DNA from: Bacillus sp. WMMC1349
Lineage (GTDB): Bacteria; Bacillota; Bacilli; Bacillales; Bacillaceae
Length of the DNA stretch: 64,000 nucleotides
Assembly (NCBI RefSeq): GCF_013155385.1
Contig: NZ_JABJUQ010000007.1
Location: 3,504,501-3,568,500 of the forward strand
Direction: 5' to 3'
This document shows positions 34,604 to 44,716 of the stretch, piece by piece. Under the pieces are notes generated by a model. That model had not been told where the DNA came from. It did no database searches and was given only the letters and a program-made list of their open reading frames with translations. A program made the translations under genes and the position numbers. The first letter of the stretch is position 1; the number at the start of each line of letters is the position of its first letter.

Positions 34604-34790
34604 GGGGCTGTCCTGAAAGTCGTGTGGATGAATAAAAATTGGGGAATTTGCTCACTTTCCGCGGGCGATCCGCGAGCCTCCTCGGAGCTCGTTCCTTGCT
34701 CCTCTTGGGTCTCGCCTGGCTCGCTGTTTCCGCAGGAGTCTCGCAATTCCCCCCTGATTTATGTTGAAAAAGGACTTTTTAGACAGCTCC
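34604..34790 (-). repeat. Interspersed repeat, copy 5 (full, reverse)
   Basis: 187 bp from GGGGCTGTCCTGAAAGTCG to GGACTTTTTAGACAGCTCC, filling the gap between convergent ywcE and the ABC exporter gene (10 bases to that gene's stop). It is nearly identical to copies 1, 2 and 4; one extra C in the AATTCCCCCC stretch. Confidence 0.92.
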
Positions 34791-34800
34791 ATTATCATAT

Positions 34801-36606
34801 TTAGAGATATTTTTCCGCCTGTAAACGATATAAACTAGCATAATGAGCTTGTTTTTTCATTAGCTCACTATGAGTACCTGTTTCGGCTACTTTCCCCTTC
34901 TCTAGGAAAATGATGTGGTCAGCAAAACGAGCTGTACTTAGTCGATGGGAGACGACAATGACGGTTTTCCCTTTTTTCAATTGATTTAGTTTAGCAAATA
35001 TGTCTTTCTCTATAAATACATCTAAGGCAGATGACGGCTCATCAAAAATGAACAGGTCTGCCGACTCATCTCGCATAAAAGATCGGGCTATCGCAATCCG
35101 CTGCCACTGGCCGCCTGATAAGTCTCTGCCGCCAAATAGTCTGCCCAACTCTGTATCATAACCGCTTTCTAGCTTATTCAAAAACAAGTCAACACCGCCA
35201 AATAAGGCGGCCTTTTTGATTTTAGCTATGTTTTCGCAGGAAGCGAGATCACCGAGACCTATATTTGCTTTAAGAGTCATCTCATATCGTAAAAAATCTT
35301 GAAATACAGTTGTCGCTTTTGAGCGAAATTGTTCAATCTGATAAACATGAAGCGGCAGACCATTATAAAAGATTGTCCCTTGATTCGGATCAAAGAAGCG
35401 AAGCAGCAATTTGATCAATGTGCTTTTTCCAGACCCGTTCTCACCGACGATGACAGTCGTCTTGTTTAAAGGAATCTCAAGCTTTTCAATATCAAGAATC
35501 GTTTTTGACCCGTCATAGGAAAACTTGACATGATCGAATGTATACCCTTGATTTTTTTTAGCGGCTAGTTTTGTTTCTCCCGTTTCCATGGCATTTTTGC
35601 TATTCAAAAATTCATAAATATTCCCTAAGTGTCTGGTTTCTCTTGCACCAATGGCAACTGCGGCAAACCATTCATTTATCCCATCATTAAATTGAACAAC
35701 AGCTCCGATAAACAAATATAAGTCACCGATTGAAAAAGTGCCTTGAAGCGCTTGCCGCACAATATAGATGAGGACACCTCCGACAGCTAATGATTGTAAT
35801 ACAGACCAGAAAAGATGAAACAAAGCCAACTTTCTTTGATCATTAGAAATCATTTGCAGCAGTTTCATAGACGTACTTCGATAAGAAGATTTGAAGAAAG
35901 GAACTAGATTAAACATCTTCATTTCTCCTGCTGTTTTAGGAATAAGAGGCACACCGGCGAAATATTCTGCACGTCTTCTTAAATCCTGAACTTCTTTTCT
36001 TCCTTCAAAAGTTGCGTTATTTAATTTCGCTTCCCAGTACAATTTTGGCAGGGCTAAAATAAGAAACAGCAGCGGAATCCAAAGAGCAAACATTCCAATC
36101 AGCAGACTGCCAGCGACAATCATGACAATTCCGCTAAAAGTTTGCGAAACAATTGTCACCCACATCATGACAAAATATTCATTGTAACGGATGACTTGAG
36201 CATTGGTATGAAAAGATGCATCTTCAAAAGCAGCTATATCAGGAATGGAATTTGCTTTTTTCATTAGCTCTACATCAACATAAGCTTCTAACTTGGCAGT
36301 AAGCAGTCGCTTTTGCATTTCTGCGATTGGCTGAAGCGCATCTACAATTAAAGTAAGTGCTATATATATGAGAGCCATCCAAAACAAACTATTCCAAGAA
36401 GACCATTTGAAAGGTACATGACTAATCTCATCAATGACTTTTGCACCTAACCAGACGAGCAAAGGGCCCAATAATGCGGAAAACAATGTGATAAAAAACA
36501 AGATGCTGGACTTAATGTGATCACAGCGCCAAAACAACTTTAAACCATAAAAAATGAAAGACGAAGTTTGCGAAAGTTTTTTCAAAAAAGAATTAATCTT
36601 TAGCAA
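34801..36606 (-). CDS. ABC exporter half-transporter (permease fused to ATPase)
   Basis: 601 residues: six-segment exporter domain (about 15-325) and ATPase domain (about 360-601). Walker A GENGSGKST, signature DLSGGQWQR, Walker B LFIFDEPSSALD and switch His in VVSHRLST are intact. There is no N-terminal C39 peptidase domain. The start is TTG 36606, which overlaps the stop of the upstream exporter gene by several bases, so the two are translationally coupled and likely form a heterodimer. Relatives export peptides or lipopeptides and lantibiotics; the cargo is unknown. With the regulator upstream this forms a three-gene unit inserted between ywcE and qoxD. Confidence 0.9.
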   Translation of the reverse strand: MLKINSFLKKLSQTSSFIFYGLKLFWRCDHIKSSILFFITLFSALLGPLLVWLGAKVIDEISHVPFKWSSWNSLFWMALIYIALTLIVDALQPIAEMQKRLLTAKLEAYVDVELMKKANSIPDIAAFEDASFHTNAQVIRYNEYFVMMWVTIVSQTFSGIVMIVAGSLLIGMFALWIPLLFLILALPKLYWEAKLNNATFEGRKEVQDLRRRAEYFAGVPLIPKTAGEMKMFNLVPFFKSSYRSTSMKLLQMISNDQRKLALFHLFWSVLQSLAVGGVLIYIVRQALQGTFSIGDLYLFIGAVVQFNDGINEWFAAVAIGARETRHLGNIYEFLNSKNAMETGETKLAAKKNQGYTFDHVKFSYDGSKTILDIEKLEIPLNKTTVIVGENGSGKSTLIKLLLRFFDPNQGTIFYNGLPLHVYQIEQFRSKATTVFQDFLRYEMTLKANIGLGDLASCENIAKIKKAALFGGVDLFLNKLESGYDTELGRLFGGRDLSGGQWQRIAIARSFMRDESADLFIFDEPSSALDVFIEKDIFAKLNQLKKGKTVIVVSHRLSTARFADHIIFLEKGKVAETGTHSELMKKQAHYASLYRLQAEKYL

Positions 36607-38435
36607 TGACCCTCATCCTTCCCTTGATACACCTGAGCTTGTAATTGAAACATCTTTCGGTACTCTCCATTTTGCTTCATCAGATCGCTATGACTTCCAG
36701 CTTCTATAATTCTGCCGTTTTTTAGTACCAGAATCCGATCTGCCATTTTTACAGTACTAAAACGATGAGAGATCATGATCACTGTTTTCCCTTGTGTAAA
36801 CCGATGAAATTGGCGGAAGATTTCATATTCGGCACGTATATCTAAGGAAGCAGATGGTTCATCCAGGATAACAAGTCCGGCATCTTTGATAAATGACCTT
36901 GCTAAAGCAATCCGCTGCCACTGGCCGCCTGAAAAATCTGTCCCTCCCCATTCAGGTCCAATCATAGTATCTAGCCCTTCAGGCAGATCATCAATCAATT
37001 GTTTTAACTCGGCAGCTTGAGCCGCCTTCACAAGCTTTTCTTGATCTAAGGCTGCCCAATCACCAAGCGCAATGTTATTTTTCAATGATAGTTCATACTT
37101 GCCAAATTCCTGGAATACAACGGAAATTCGATTTCTTAATTGATGCAAATCAAGCTCTTTAATATTGATCCCATTAATGAGAATGTCTCCTTCTTGATAT
37201 TCATAAAAACGGCAGAGCAACTTTATCAAAGTCGTTTTTCCTGAACCATTCGCTCCAACAATGGCGATTCTTTCTCCCTTCGAGATAGAAAAACTTAACT
37301 CATTCAGGACATCAGCTCGTTCGTTTTCTTGATCCTCACATTCTGAAAAATTCGGGTAGCGAAAGCTGACGTTTTTGAATTCGACAGCCAGTGCCCCATC
37401 TGTTGCAAACGATTTTGCTTTTTCAGGAAGTATCATATCTTTTTTAGCATTCATAAAATGAACAAAGTCTCTTCCCATCCGCCAGATATCTAATGTATCT
37501 GCCCCTTCTTTTGCAATATCTCTCAGAGCTATTGATAATTGAAGTACAGCCCCCAAATACAGGGAAATATCCCCTGCTGTGAAGTGAGGTGAATTGGATC
37601 GAGATAATATCCAAAAATAACCCAATCCTGTGCCAGCACCAGATAAAAAACCCGCTAACACAGACCATCGCGCACTTCTGATTTGTATAATTTTTAAAAC
37701 ACGGTATAAAGTTTGAAATGTTGCTTGATATAAGTTCAGAAAGAAAGCCCCAAGACCAAACAAGCGGATTTCCTTTGCCGCTCGTCTGTTAAGGAGCAGA
37801 TTCCGTGTATATGCAGCCTTTCTCCTGACTGGAGCATATTCTTTATTGTATTCCCACTCCATTTCATTATAATGGTTATGAACAAAGGCAAACGGGGCGG
37901 TTGAAAAAACAAGAATGACAGCTAACATTGGAGAAAGATAGGCGATCAGTAACACAACTCCACTTAATGAAGCAATTGCTGTAAATAAACTTGAACTAAT
38001 ATAAATGAATTGAGAAGGAAGCCAAGTTGAACGGTCTCGCAATGTTTCAAGCTTGTCCCGATATTTAGGATCCTCAAAAAAGCGCATTCCCGGTATTCGC
38101 TCAAAAGCATCAATTAACATGCTATTCACGGTGATCACCGCTCTCTCTCCAAGCAGTGTCTTGACCCATTTTTCTAACGATTGTATTGCACCGAGAACTA
38201 CCAGGCTTCCAGCATAAATAATAGTCCACATCTCCGTTTGCACGATTTCATCTTGTTTAACGACACCATCTATAATGTTTTTCAATGCATACAATTGCAA
38301 TACCGGTGTGATAGCTTCAGCTAACATGAAAAAAATGATACAGATCAATAGCCAAGGACCTGAATTCCATACCATATTACCTAGTAATCTTCCTGTCTGA
38401 AACGTCTCTTGTAGCTGCCGCAACTTATCATTCAT
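36600..38435 (-). CDS. ABC exporter half-transporter (partner of the next gene)
   Basis: 611 residues: exporter membrane domain (about 20-330) and ATPase domain (about 370-600), with Walker A GANGSGKTT, signature DFSGGQWQR, Walker B LVILDEPSASLD and ISHRFST. Both this and its partner have the catalytic Glu, so both sites should hydrolyse ATP. An acidic insert FSECEDQENERADVL lies before Walker A. The open frame extends to 38501, but ATG 38435 follows AAAGGTG and starts NDKLRQLQETF. It begins 69 nt after the regulator stop. Substrate unknown. Confidence 0.9.
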   Translation of the reverse strand: MNDKLRQLQETFQTGRLLGNMVWNSGPWLLICIIFFMLAEAITPVLQLYALKNIIDGVVKQDEIVQTEMWTIIYAGSLVVLGAIQSLEKWVKTLLGERAVITVNSMLIDAFERIPGMRFFEDPKYRDKLETLRDRSTWLPSQFIYISSSLFTAIASLSGVVLLIAYLSPMLAVILVFSTAPFAFVHNHYNEMEWEYNKEYAPVRRKAAYTRNLLLNRRAAKEIRLFGLGAFFLNLYQATFQTLYRVLKIIQIRSARWSVLAGFLSGAGTGLGYFWILSRSNSPHFTAGDISLYLGAVLQLSIALRDIAKEGADTLDIWRMGRDFVHFMNAKKDMILPEKAKSFATDGALAVEFKNVSFRYPNFSECEDQENERADVLNELSFSISKGERIAIVGANGSGKTTLIKLLCRFYEYQEGDILINGINIKELDLHQLRNRISVVFQEFGKYELSLKNNIALGDWAALDQEKLVKAAQAAELKQLIDDLPEGLDTMIGPEWGGTDFSGGQWQRIALARSFIKDAGLVILDEPSASLDIRAEYEIFRQFHRFTQGKTVIMISHRFSTVKMADRILVLKNGRIIEAGSHSDLMKQNGEYRKMFQLQAQVYQGKDEGHC

Positions 38436-38504
38436 TTTTTCACCTTTTGAGTTTGTTGTTGAATTATACTCATCGCAAACAAAGTGCAGAAGGATAAACA
38501 AAGA

Positions 38505-39131
38505 CTATTTATTGATTAAATTAAGCTTTGTCCCTTTGTGAACCGCACTATAACGCGATGTCACCTTCAGTTTTCTATAAATTTTACTTAAATGATATTC
38601 AACATTCCGTGTTGACATTTGCAAGCCGGCAGCAATCTCTTTATTCGTTTTTCCGGATGCTACCAATTGTAAAATATCAAGTTCACCACTTGTCAGATGA
38701 TCATCAACTACTAATTTGCTATCTAATTTCAGTTTCTGCAACAAGTTTTCAGGAAAGAGAACAGCTCCTTTCAAACACATTAAAATGCTCGATGCAATCA
38801 TACCATCTGTATAACATTTATCAATAAACCCTTTAATACCCGCTTCAACTAATTTATTAAAATAGGAATAAATTTCATCACCTGAAAACATAATCATGAT
38901 TTTAGCATCGGGTATGATTTCTAATGTTCTAAGAGTTAACTCCAAACCGTTCATAATTGGCATTTTTAAATCGTAAAGAAAGACGTCTATTTGCGGCGGC
39001 GAATCTTTCAAATCTTTCAGAGCCTCACCACCTTCATGGTACACGATGACTTCCATATTGTATTTTTTTAAGATTTCCTTCATCCCTGAGGTCAACACTT
39101 TGTAGTCGTCTACTAATAAAACGCGTACCAT
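38505..39131 (-). CDS. ComA-like response regulator (NarL/LuxR family), no adjacent kinase
   Basis: 208 residues. The receiver domain has D8/D9 and phospho-acceptor D54 (FLYDLKMPIMNG), Ser in IMFSGDE and Lys in GFIDKCY. The C-terminal LuxR HTH (about 145-205) reads LTSGELDILQLVASGKTNKEIAAGL. The wording EAGIKGFIDK and NVEYHLSKIYRKLKVTSRYSAV is closer to ComA than to LnrK-type regulators. AAGGAGG precedes ATG 39131. No histidine kinase gene is nearby, so it needs a kinase from elsewhere (a ComP-like one is a guess). It probably drives the two exporter genes downstream. Confidence 0.87.
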   Translation of the reverse strand: MVRVLLVDDYKVLTSGMKEILKKYNMEVIVYHEGGEALKDLKDSPPQIDVFLYDLKMPIMNGLELTLRTLEIIPDAKIMIMFSGDEIYSYFNKLVEAGIKGFIDKCYTDGMIASSILMCLKGAVLFPENLLQKLKLDSKLVVDDHLTSGELDILQLVASGKTNKEIAAGLQMSTRNVEYHLSKIYRKLKVTSRYSAVHKGTKLNLINK

Positions 39132-39208
39132 AAGTAAACCTCCTTAAAGTAAATCTCCTCCGAATCAATGCTCACAAGTTTGAAGACCGCTGTACAATTT
39201 GCCACTTT

Positions 39209-39237
39209 ATTCTATGATAGCATGAAAATGTAATCAA
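39209..39237 (-). promoter_or_regulatory. Promoter of the regulator/exporter unit
   Basis: Minus strand TTGATT (39237-39232), 17-nt spacer, TAGAAT (39214-39209), about 78 nt before the regulator ATG. I searched 39132-39430 for a small exported-peptide gene on both strands and found none. Confidence 0.55.
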
Positions 39238-39356
39238 TCGGAAGTAATTAGGAGATAAAATAACCAATAAAATAAGATTTAAGAGTAAACTTGGTGATTA
39301 CGAATTTTGCAGCAGATGAGCTGAGGATAGTCAAAGAAGAGAAATGAGTCTGGCAA

Positions 39357-39405
39357 AATAAAAAAACTGCATCACAATTGTTTGGAAGGACAATTGGATG
39401 CAGTT
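39357..39405 (-). terminator. Terminator of the qoxABCD operon
   Basis: Long stem AACTGCATCCAATTG / CAATTGTGATGCAGTT (one bulge) followed by TTTTTATT on the minus strand, 26 nt past the qoxD stop. Confidence 0.92.
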
Positions 39406-39430
39406 GATCAGCAAAAATGCCTCTTGTTGA

Positions 39431-39805
39431 TTAATGTCCGCTATGCATATGCTCAGAATGCTTTTCACCCGGAGACCCGCCTTTTGGGTTATCACCGTGA
39501 TGACTATGAGCAGCAAAGATCCAAACTGATCCTACTACGATAGCAATAGCTATAAAGGCAGCAAACAGTGTGTTACCCACCTGAATACCACCACTGTCAC
39601 TTTCAGTCATGTGCATAAACATTAATAGCTGTAAAGCAGCCTGAATAATAGCAAAACCAAAAATGATCCATAGAATGGCTGTCATACTTAAATCAGTATA
39701 TAAAGCCACCCATAATGCCAATAAAGTTAGCACAATAGACAACACGAAACCTACGAGATGTTTCCAAGGAAAGTGGCTATGCTGAGCCGATTTTTTTGTG
39801 GCCAT
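39431..39805 (-). CDS. qoxD: Quinol oxidase aa3 subunit IV, QoxD
   Basis: Small membrane subunit of the cytochrome aa3-600 menaquinol oxidase; 124 residues with three membrane segments (about 20-40, 48-68, 82-102). MFMHMTESDSGGIQ is typical. The C-terminal tail is rich in His (HSHHGDNPKGG...HMHSGH), more so than I recall for B. subtilis. The open frame extends to 39877 but ATG 39805 overlaps the qoxC stop (TAATG). Last gene of the operon. Confidence 0.95.
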   Translation of the reverse strand: MATKKSAQHSHFPWKHLVGFVLSIVLTLLALWVALYTDLSMTAILWIIFGFAIIQAALQLLMFMHMTESDSGGIQVGNTLFAAFIAIAIVVGSVWIFAAHSHHGDNPKGGSPGEKHSEHMHSGH

Positions 39806-40419
39806 TATACATTCACCAACCCTATCAAATAGACACCGGTAAAAATGAAGATCCATACCACGTCTAAAAAGTGCCAATATAAACTTGAAATGAACAATTT
39901 GGCAGATGTTTGCGGTGTTAATCCGCGTTTTTTCGTCTGTAATAAAATGCCGATAATCCAGAAGATACCGATTGAAACGTGTAATCCATGTGTTCCTAAC
40001 AGGACAAAAAATGCTGACCAGTAAGCACTAGTTGATAAAGTGGCACCTTCATGTACATAATGTGTGAACTCCATGATTTCGTAGCCAACAAAGCCTGCAC
40101 CGAGCAAGAGTGTAATGATCATCCAGATCATCACACCTTTTAAGCTTCCCCTTCGCATTTCATGAACGGCAATTCCGCACGTGAAACTGCTGGTTAATAG
40201 CAGGAATGTCATGATTAAAACAAGCTTGGCATCAAACAGTTCTGCTGGCAATACACCTCCGGCTGTTCTGTTATGAAGAACAGCGTAGGTCGAAAATAGC
40301 GTGGAGAATAAGGCGATCTCTGCCCCAAGAAAAATCCAAAAGCCAAGGATGTTTAATCTTCCTGTCTCTGACTGATATTCCATAGGAGCGTTAGAGTTGC
40401 CATGTTCTGCATGTTCCAT
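39805..40419 (-). CDS. qoxC: Quinol oxidase aa3 subunit III, QoxC
   Basis: 204-residue subunit III of the terminal quinol oxidase, with five membrane segments. LGFWIFLGAEIALFSTLF, the conserved Glu-containing LGTHGLHVSIGIFWI and the C-terminal WHFLDVVWIFIFTGVYL are the family signatures. AAAGGAGG precedes ATG 40419, 14 nt after the qoxB stop; it shares one base with qoxD. It is part of the membrane complex that reduces oxygen to water and conserves energy. Confidence 0.97.
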   Translation of the reverse strand: MEHAEHGNSNAPMEYQSETGRLNILGFWIFLGAEIALFSTLFSTYAVLHNRTAGGVLPAELFDAKLVLIMTFLLLTSSFTCGIAVHEMRRGSLKGVMIWMIITLLLGAGFVGYEIMEFTHYVHEGATLSTSAYWSAFFVLLGTHGLHVSIGIFWIIGILLQTKKRGLTPQTSAKLFISSLYWHFLDVVWIFIFTGVYLIGLVNV

Positions 40420-40433
40420 TAATCACGCCTCCT

Positions 40434-42383
40434 TTACTTGGCACTCTTTCGTTCAATCTCTTTTATTTCTTCAACACTTACATAATATCCGTCATCATAT
40501 TCAAAAGAACGAAGAATCATACAGAGGAATACCCCGATCAAGCCGGCGATTCCCATCCAAAACCACTCAAAGACAAGTCCAAAACCTGCAATTCCGAAAC
40601 ATACCGACATGATAAATGGTCGACCTGAATTGCTCGGCATATGAATCTTCTTAAATTTACTTTCAGGATGAACATCAACTTTATCCTCTTTCATTTTCCA
40701 AAAAGCGTCATTACCCTTGACTTCAGGAAGGACCGCGAAGTTATAATGCGGCGGAATCGCAGAAGAAGTAGCCCATTCAAGGCTTCGACCTACTCCCCAT
40801 GAATCTCCTGATTCCTCACGTTTTGAATGACGGAAACTGTAGAAAATGTTATAGCAAAGAACGATAAATCCGGCAGCCATCAGCAATGCGCCAAGTGTTG
40901 CAACCATATTCAATGCAGTCCAACCGTCTTCTGCCCCATACGTGTAAATACGGCGCGGCATTCCCTGTAGCCCCAAGAAGTACATTGGGAAGAAACAGAT
41001 GTTAAATCCAGTCATAAACAGCCAGAAGAACCATTTGCCGAGACGTTCATTCAGTTTATACCCGAACATTTTTGGATACCAGTAGATCAATCCGGCAAAA
41101 CAAGCAAACACCGTACCCGCAATTAACACGTAATGGAAGTGTGATACAAGGAAGTATGTGTTGTGATATTGGTAATCTGCTGCCGCCATAGCCAACATTA
41201 CACCTGTTACCCCGCCGATCACAAAGTTTGGAATAAATGCAAGTGACCACAGCATCGGCGTTGTAATATTAATTCTGCCTCGATGCAGTGTTAACAGCCA
41301 GTTAAATATTTTAACCCCGGTTGGTACCGATATTGCCATCGTCGTAATCGAAAAGAATGAGTTAACTGCTGCACTGTTACCCATTGTGAAAAAGTGATGC
41401 AACCAAACGAGAAAGCTGAGAACGGAAATTGCGACAATTGAATAAACCATTGCCTTATAACCGAACAGTTGTTTTTTCGCAAACGCTGCAATAATTTCTG
41501 AAAAAATACCGAATGCCGGCAAGATCACAATATATACTTCAGGGTGCCCCCAAATCCAGAACAAGTTCGCCCAAAGCATCGGCATTCCACCATTTTGCAA
41601 AGTGAAAAATGCTGATCCGAATAAACGATCAAACGTCATCAGTGCCAAAGCGACTGTTAAAACAGGGAAAGCAAAAATGATGATCACACAAGTAATTAAA
41701 GTTGTCCATGTGAACATCGGCATCCGCCAAAGCGTCATACCTTTTGTTCGCATTTTCAAAATGGTTACCATAAAGTTAATCCCAGTTAGCAATGTACCAA
41801 TACCTGATATTTGCAAACCGAGCAAATAATAGTTTTGCCCAGGCCCTGGACTCATTTCATTTCCGGCCAGCGGCATATACGCAGTCCAACCTGCATTTGG
41901 TGAACCACCGATGACAAATGAAATATTAAACAGCATGGCCCCGACCATAAACGTCCAGAAGCTTAAGTTGTTTAAGTATGGAAATGCAACATCACGAGCC
42001 CCTATTTGAAGAGGGATCACAACGTTCATGAGTCCGATGAGAAACGGCATCGCCATGAAGATGATCATAATGGTACCGTGTGTTGTAAATACTTCATTAT
42101 AATGATTAGAATCTAAAAAACTGTTATCAGGAAGCGTGAGCTGGGCACGCATCATTAATCCATCAACACCGCCTCGGAAGAACATAATCACCGCTGCGAT
42201 AATATACATAATCCCTAATCGTTTATGATCAACAGTCGTAATCCACTCTTCCCATAGCCATTTCCACTTTTTAAAATAAGTAAGCACAAAGACTATAGCA
42301 ATTGATGTGAGCAAAATCGAAATTTGCGCTCCAAGAATAAGCGGATCACCAGTGATGATGAATTCGTCCCATTTGAAATTCAT
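40434..42383 (-). CDS. qoxB: Quinol oxidase aa3 subunit I, QoxB
   Basis: Catalytic haem-copper subunit of the cytochrome aa3-600 quinol oxidase, 649 residues, about 14-15 membrane segments. Haem a ligands sit in [14 protein letters not shown] and HFHYVLIAG; the Cu-B His/Tyr site in [17 protein letters not shown] and LHHFFTMG is intact. AAAGGAGG precedes ATG 42383, 17 nt after qoxA. It pumps protons as electrons pass from menaquinol to oxygen. Sequence and operon order as in B. subtilis. Confidence 0.98.
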   Translation of the reverse strand: MNFKWDEFIITGDPLILGAQISILLTSIAIVFVLTYFKKWKWLWEEWITTVDHKRLGIMYIIAAVIMFFRGGVDGLMMRAQLTLPDNSFLDSNHYNEVFTTHGTIMIIFMAMPFLIGLMNVVIPLQIGARDVAFPYLNNLSFWTFMVGAMLFNISFVIGGSPNAGWTAYMPLAGNEMSPGPGQNYYLLGLQISGIGTLLTGINFMVTILKMRTKGMTLWRMPMFTWTTLITCVIIIFAFPVLTVALALMTFDRLFGSAFFTLQNGGMPMLWANLFWIWGHPEVYIVILPAFGIFSEIIAAFAKKQLFGYKAMVYSIVAISVLSFLVWLHHFFTMGNSAAVNSFFSITTMAISVPTGVKIFNWLLTLHRGRINITTPMLWSLAFIPNFVIGGVTGVMLAMAAADYQYHNTYFLVSHFHYVLIAGTVFACFAGLIYWYPKMFGYKLNERLGKWFFWLFMTGFNICFFPMYFLGLQGMPRRIYTYGAEDGWTALNMVATLGALLMAAGFIVLCYNIFYSFRHSKREESGDSWGVGRSLEWATSSAIPPHYNFAVLPEVKGNDAFWKMKEDKVDVHPESKFKKIHMPSNSGRPFIMSVCFGIAGFGLVFEWFWMGIAGLIGVFLCMILRSFEYDDGYYVSVEEIKEIERKSAK

Positions 42384-42400
42384 GAATGCTTCCTCCTTTC

Positions 42401-43372
42401 CTAGTGAGAATCATGGTCTTTAGAATGATGGTCATGTTTTTCCGTTTTGTCTGTTTCCACATGTTCAAATGGATCTGATTTTGAGTGCGGAGATACAGGA
42501 ACATATCCTAATCTTTTACGAGCTTTTATCGCATACTCTGCGTCATTACCATGTTTGACATATTTTAAATGTGTGGATGAAAACGTCATTTCATCTGCAT
42601 GTCGTGGAAGCATGAGCTTATCATATTGACTCTTTGTCAATTTTGGAGCTTCTTTTTGCGTTTTCTTTACCCATTCATTAAAGTTTTTTTCTGAAACTGC
42701 ATTGACATTAAACTTTTGCTCTGCAAATCCTTCACCCGTGAAATTTGCATTGCGCCCCTTATAAGTCCCTTCATGGTCGGCTTGTAAATATTGCTCCATT
42801 TCCATGCCTGACATCGCATATTTCTGTCCACCAAGCTGCGGAATCCATAAAGATGCCATGGAATCAGCTGAAGCGATTTTAAACAATATTGGCCTGTCAG
42901 TTGGGATATTCAAATAGTTGACTGTTTCGATTTCTTGTTCCGGATAACTGAACACCCACTTCCAATCAACAGATGTAGCATAAACAACTAAAGGTTCCTT
43001 ATCTTTTGAAGCTTTAGGAGCCTCTTCCAGAGAGTAAATTGCACGAACAGTTGGTACAGACAGCGCGATAACAATTAAAATCGGAACCACTGTCCAGACA
43101 ATTTCCAAAAACACATTCCCTTCTGCTTCAGGGGTGTAAGTAGATTTCTTGTGTTCACGATATTTCACGATCATAATTGTGAAAAGAACAAAAACGACTG
43201 CAACAATAAACAGCATAAAGCCAATCGATAATAAAATCAGATCTTTTTGCTGTGAAGCAACCGGTCCTTTAGGATCTAATACCGCGATTTCACTGCACCC
43301 GCCTAATAATAAAATAGATGAAAGCATTGCAAGCAGAATCAGTGGTTTGAACGCTCTGAACAAGAGGATCAC
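42401..43372 (-). CDS. qoxA: Quinol oxidase aa3 subunit II, QoxA (lipoprotein)
   Basis: About 323-residue subunit II with quinol-side domain. It is a lipoprotein: signal segment [18 protein letters not shown] with a lipobox LGGC, then two membrane segments (about 45-70 and 90-110) and a cupredoxin-like domain (about 125-260) lacking the Cu-A ligands, as expected for a quinol rather than cytochrome c oxidase. The tail is rich in His and Asp ([12 protein letters not shown]). The start is uncertain between ATG 43375 and GTG 43372; GTG is preferred because B. subtilis begins MIFLFRALKP, but AAGGAAGG is close to both. First gene of the operon. Confidence 0.95.
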   Translation of the reverse strand: MILLFRAFKPLILLAMLSSILLLGGCSEIAVLDPKGPVASQQKDLILLSIGFMLFIVAVVFVLFTIMIVKYREHKKSTYTPEAEGNVFLEIVWTVVPILIVIALSVPTVRAIYSLEEAPKASKDKEPLVVYATSVDWKWVFSYPEQEIETVNYLNIPTDRPILFKIASADSMASLWIPQLGGQKYAMSGMEMEQYLQADHEGTYKGRNANFTGEGFAEQKFNVNAVSEKNFNEWVKKTQKEAPKLTKSQYDKLMLPRHADEMTFSSTHLKYVKHGNDAEYAIKARKRLGYVPVSPHSKSDPFEHVETDKTEKHDHHSKDHDSH

Positions 43373-43375
43373 CAT

Positions 43376-43671
43376 CCTTCCTTATCAGTGTATAAATTTG
43401 GCCAGAATATCAAAATAGGATTCTGAAATAACTTTTCTTCTACCTTGCTATGTTAACAAAATATTCACCAATTAGTCTTATTTTTTTCAAAAGTTCACTT
43501 TATTTTCACCTAAATGTCATAAAATTGTCAAAGATTTTTCATAAAGATGTGAGCTTCGTCGGAAGATAAATGTAATTTTGTGGTACATTTTACATATAAA
43601 CCAAATAAAGAAACTGAAAGCTAAAATCGGAAATTATGTTAAATTAAGGTTTATTAAAATAAAAAAATGGT
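43376..43671 (-). promoter_or_regulatory. qox upstream region with putative promoter
   Basis: About 300 AT-rich bp without a gene. TTGACA is found at 43531-43526 on the minus strand; 17 nt on is TGAAAA, a poor -10, so the promoter is tentative. No cre box or clear operator was spotted. Confidence 0.35.
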
Positions 43672-43709
43672 GAAAAAAAAAGAGCTTCCCACGAGGGCTA
43701 AGCTCTTTC
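43672..43709 (-). terminator. Terminator of galE
   Basis: Minus strand stem AAAGAGCTT / AAGCTCTTT (loop AGCCCTCGTGGG) followed by nine T, 18 nt past the galE stop. Confidence 0.95.
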
Positions 43710-43726
43710 TTTCACCTTACCATTCA

Positions 43727-44716
43727 TCAGCTTTGATAACCATTAGGATGGCTTAGAAACCAATCCCACGCACTCTTAATCATGACTTCTAGCTCTGCAT
43801 TTTTCGGCTCCCAACCAAGTTCCTTAACTGCTTTTTCTGAGGAGGCAATCAGCTGGGCTGGGTCCCCCGCACGCCGTTTGGCGATCTCAGCAGGAATAAC
43901 ATGACCGGTTACTTTTCGGGCAACTTCAACGACCTCTTTAACAGAAAAACCTTCCCCGTTTCCAAGATTGTAAACAGCGCTTTCTCCATCTTTTCGGAGG
44001 CGCTCAACCGCAAGAATATGCGCATTCACTAAATCCATAACATGAATATAATCTCTGATACAGGTGCCATCAGAAGTTGGATAGTCATCTCCAAATATCA
44101 TAATCTTGTCTCGTTTCCCAAGTGCAACTTGGAGGATGATCGGGATCAGGTGAGTTTCAGGTTGATGATCCTCACCAATCAAGCCTTGTGTATGAGCACC
44201 AGCAACATTGAAGTAACGGAGCACAACATGACGAATGCCATAAGCTTTTTCCGCCCATTTCAACATTTTTTCAATGGCAAGTTTGGTTTCTCCATATGGA
44301 TTCGTCGGATCGGTTATATCCGTTTCCATAATTGGAATTCGCTCAGGTTCTCCATATACAGCTGCAGTTGATGAGAAGACAATCTTTTCAACAGAGAACT
44401 CTTTCATCACCTCTAATAAACATACAGCCCCATAAACATTATTATCATAATATTTCAATGGCTCTATTACACTTTCACCTACTAATGAATCAGCCGCAAA
44501 ATGCATAACAGCCTCAATTTCATTTTCCTGAAACACATTTTTGAGAAATTGACGATCTCGTAGATCTCCTTTATAAAAAACAGCTCCAGGCAGAATCGCT
44601 GCCTCATGCCCTGTTTGCAAGTTATCGATTACAACGACATCTTCATGACGGCTTAATAACTCCGCAACAGCATGGCTGCCAATAAAACCGGCCCCTCCGC
44701 ATACTAAAATTGCCAA
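43727..44716 (-). CDS. galE: UDP-glucose 4-epimerase GalE
   Basis: Interconverts UDP-galactose and UDP-glucose (or the N-acetyl forms), supplying precursors for polysaccharide and galactose use. 329 residues, standard. The NAD-binding GGAGFIGS motif is near the start, catalytic Ser/Thr in [15 protein letters not shown], and the YxxxK pair in [11 protein letters not shown] (about Y145, K149). FNVAGA and [18 protein letters not shown] are typical. AGAGAAG lies before ATG 44716. It is monocistronic. B. subtilis has galE elsewhere, so its place here is lineage-specific. Sugar specificity cannot be told. Confidence 0.96.
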   Translation of the reverse strand: MAILVCGGAGFIGSHAVAELLSRHEDVVVIDNLQTGHEAAILPGAVFYKGDLRDRQFLKNVFQENEIEAVMHFAADSLVGESVIEPLKYYDNNVYGAVCLLEVMKEFSVEKIVFSSTAAVYGEPERIPIMETDITDPTNPYGETKLAIEKMLKWAEKAYGIRHVVLRYFNVAGAHTQGLIGEDHQPETHLIPIILQVALGKRDKIMIFGDDYPTSDGTCIRDYIHVMDLVNAHILAVERLRKDGESAVYNLGNGEGFSVKEVVEVARKVTGHVIPAEIAKRRAGDPAQLIASSEKAVKELGWEPKNAELEVMIKSAWDWFLSHPNGYQS

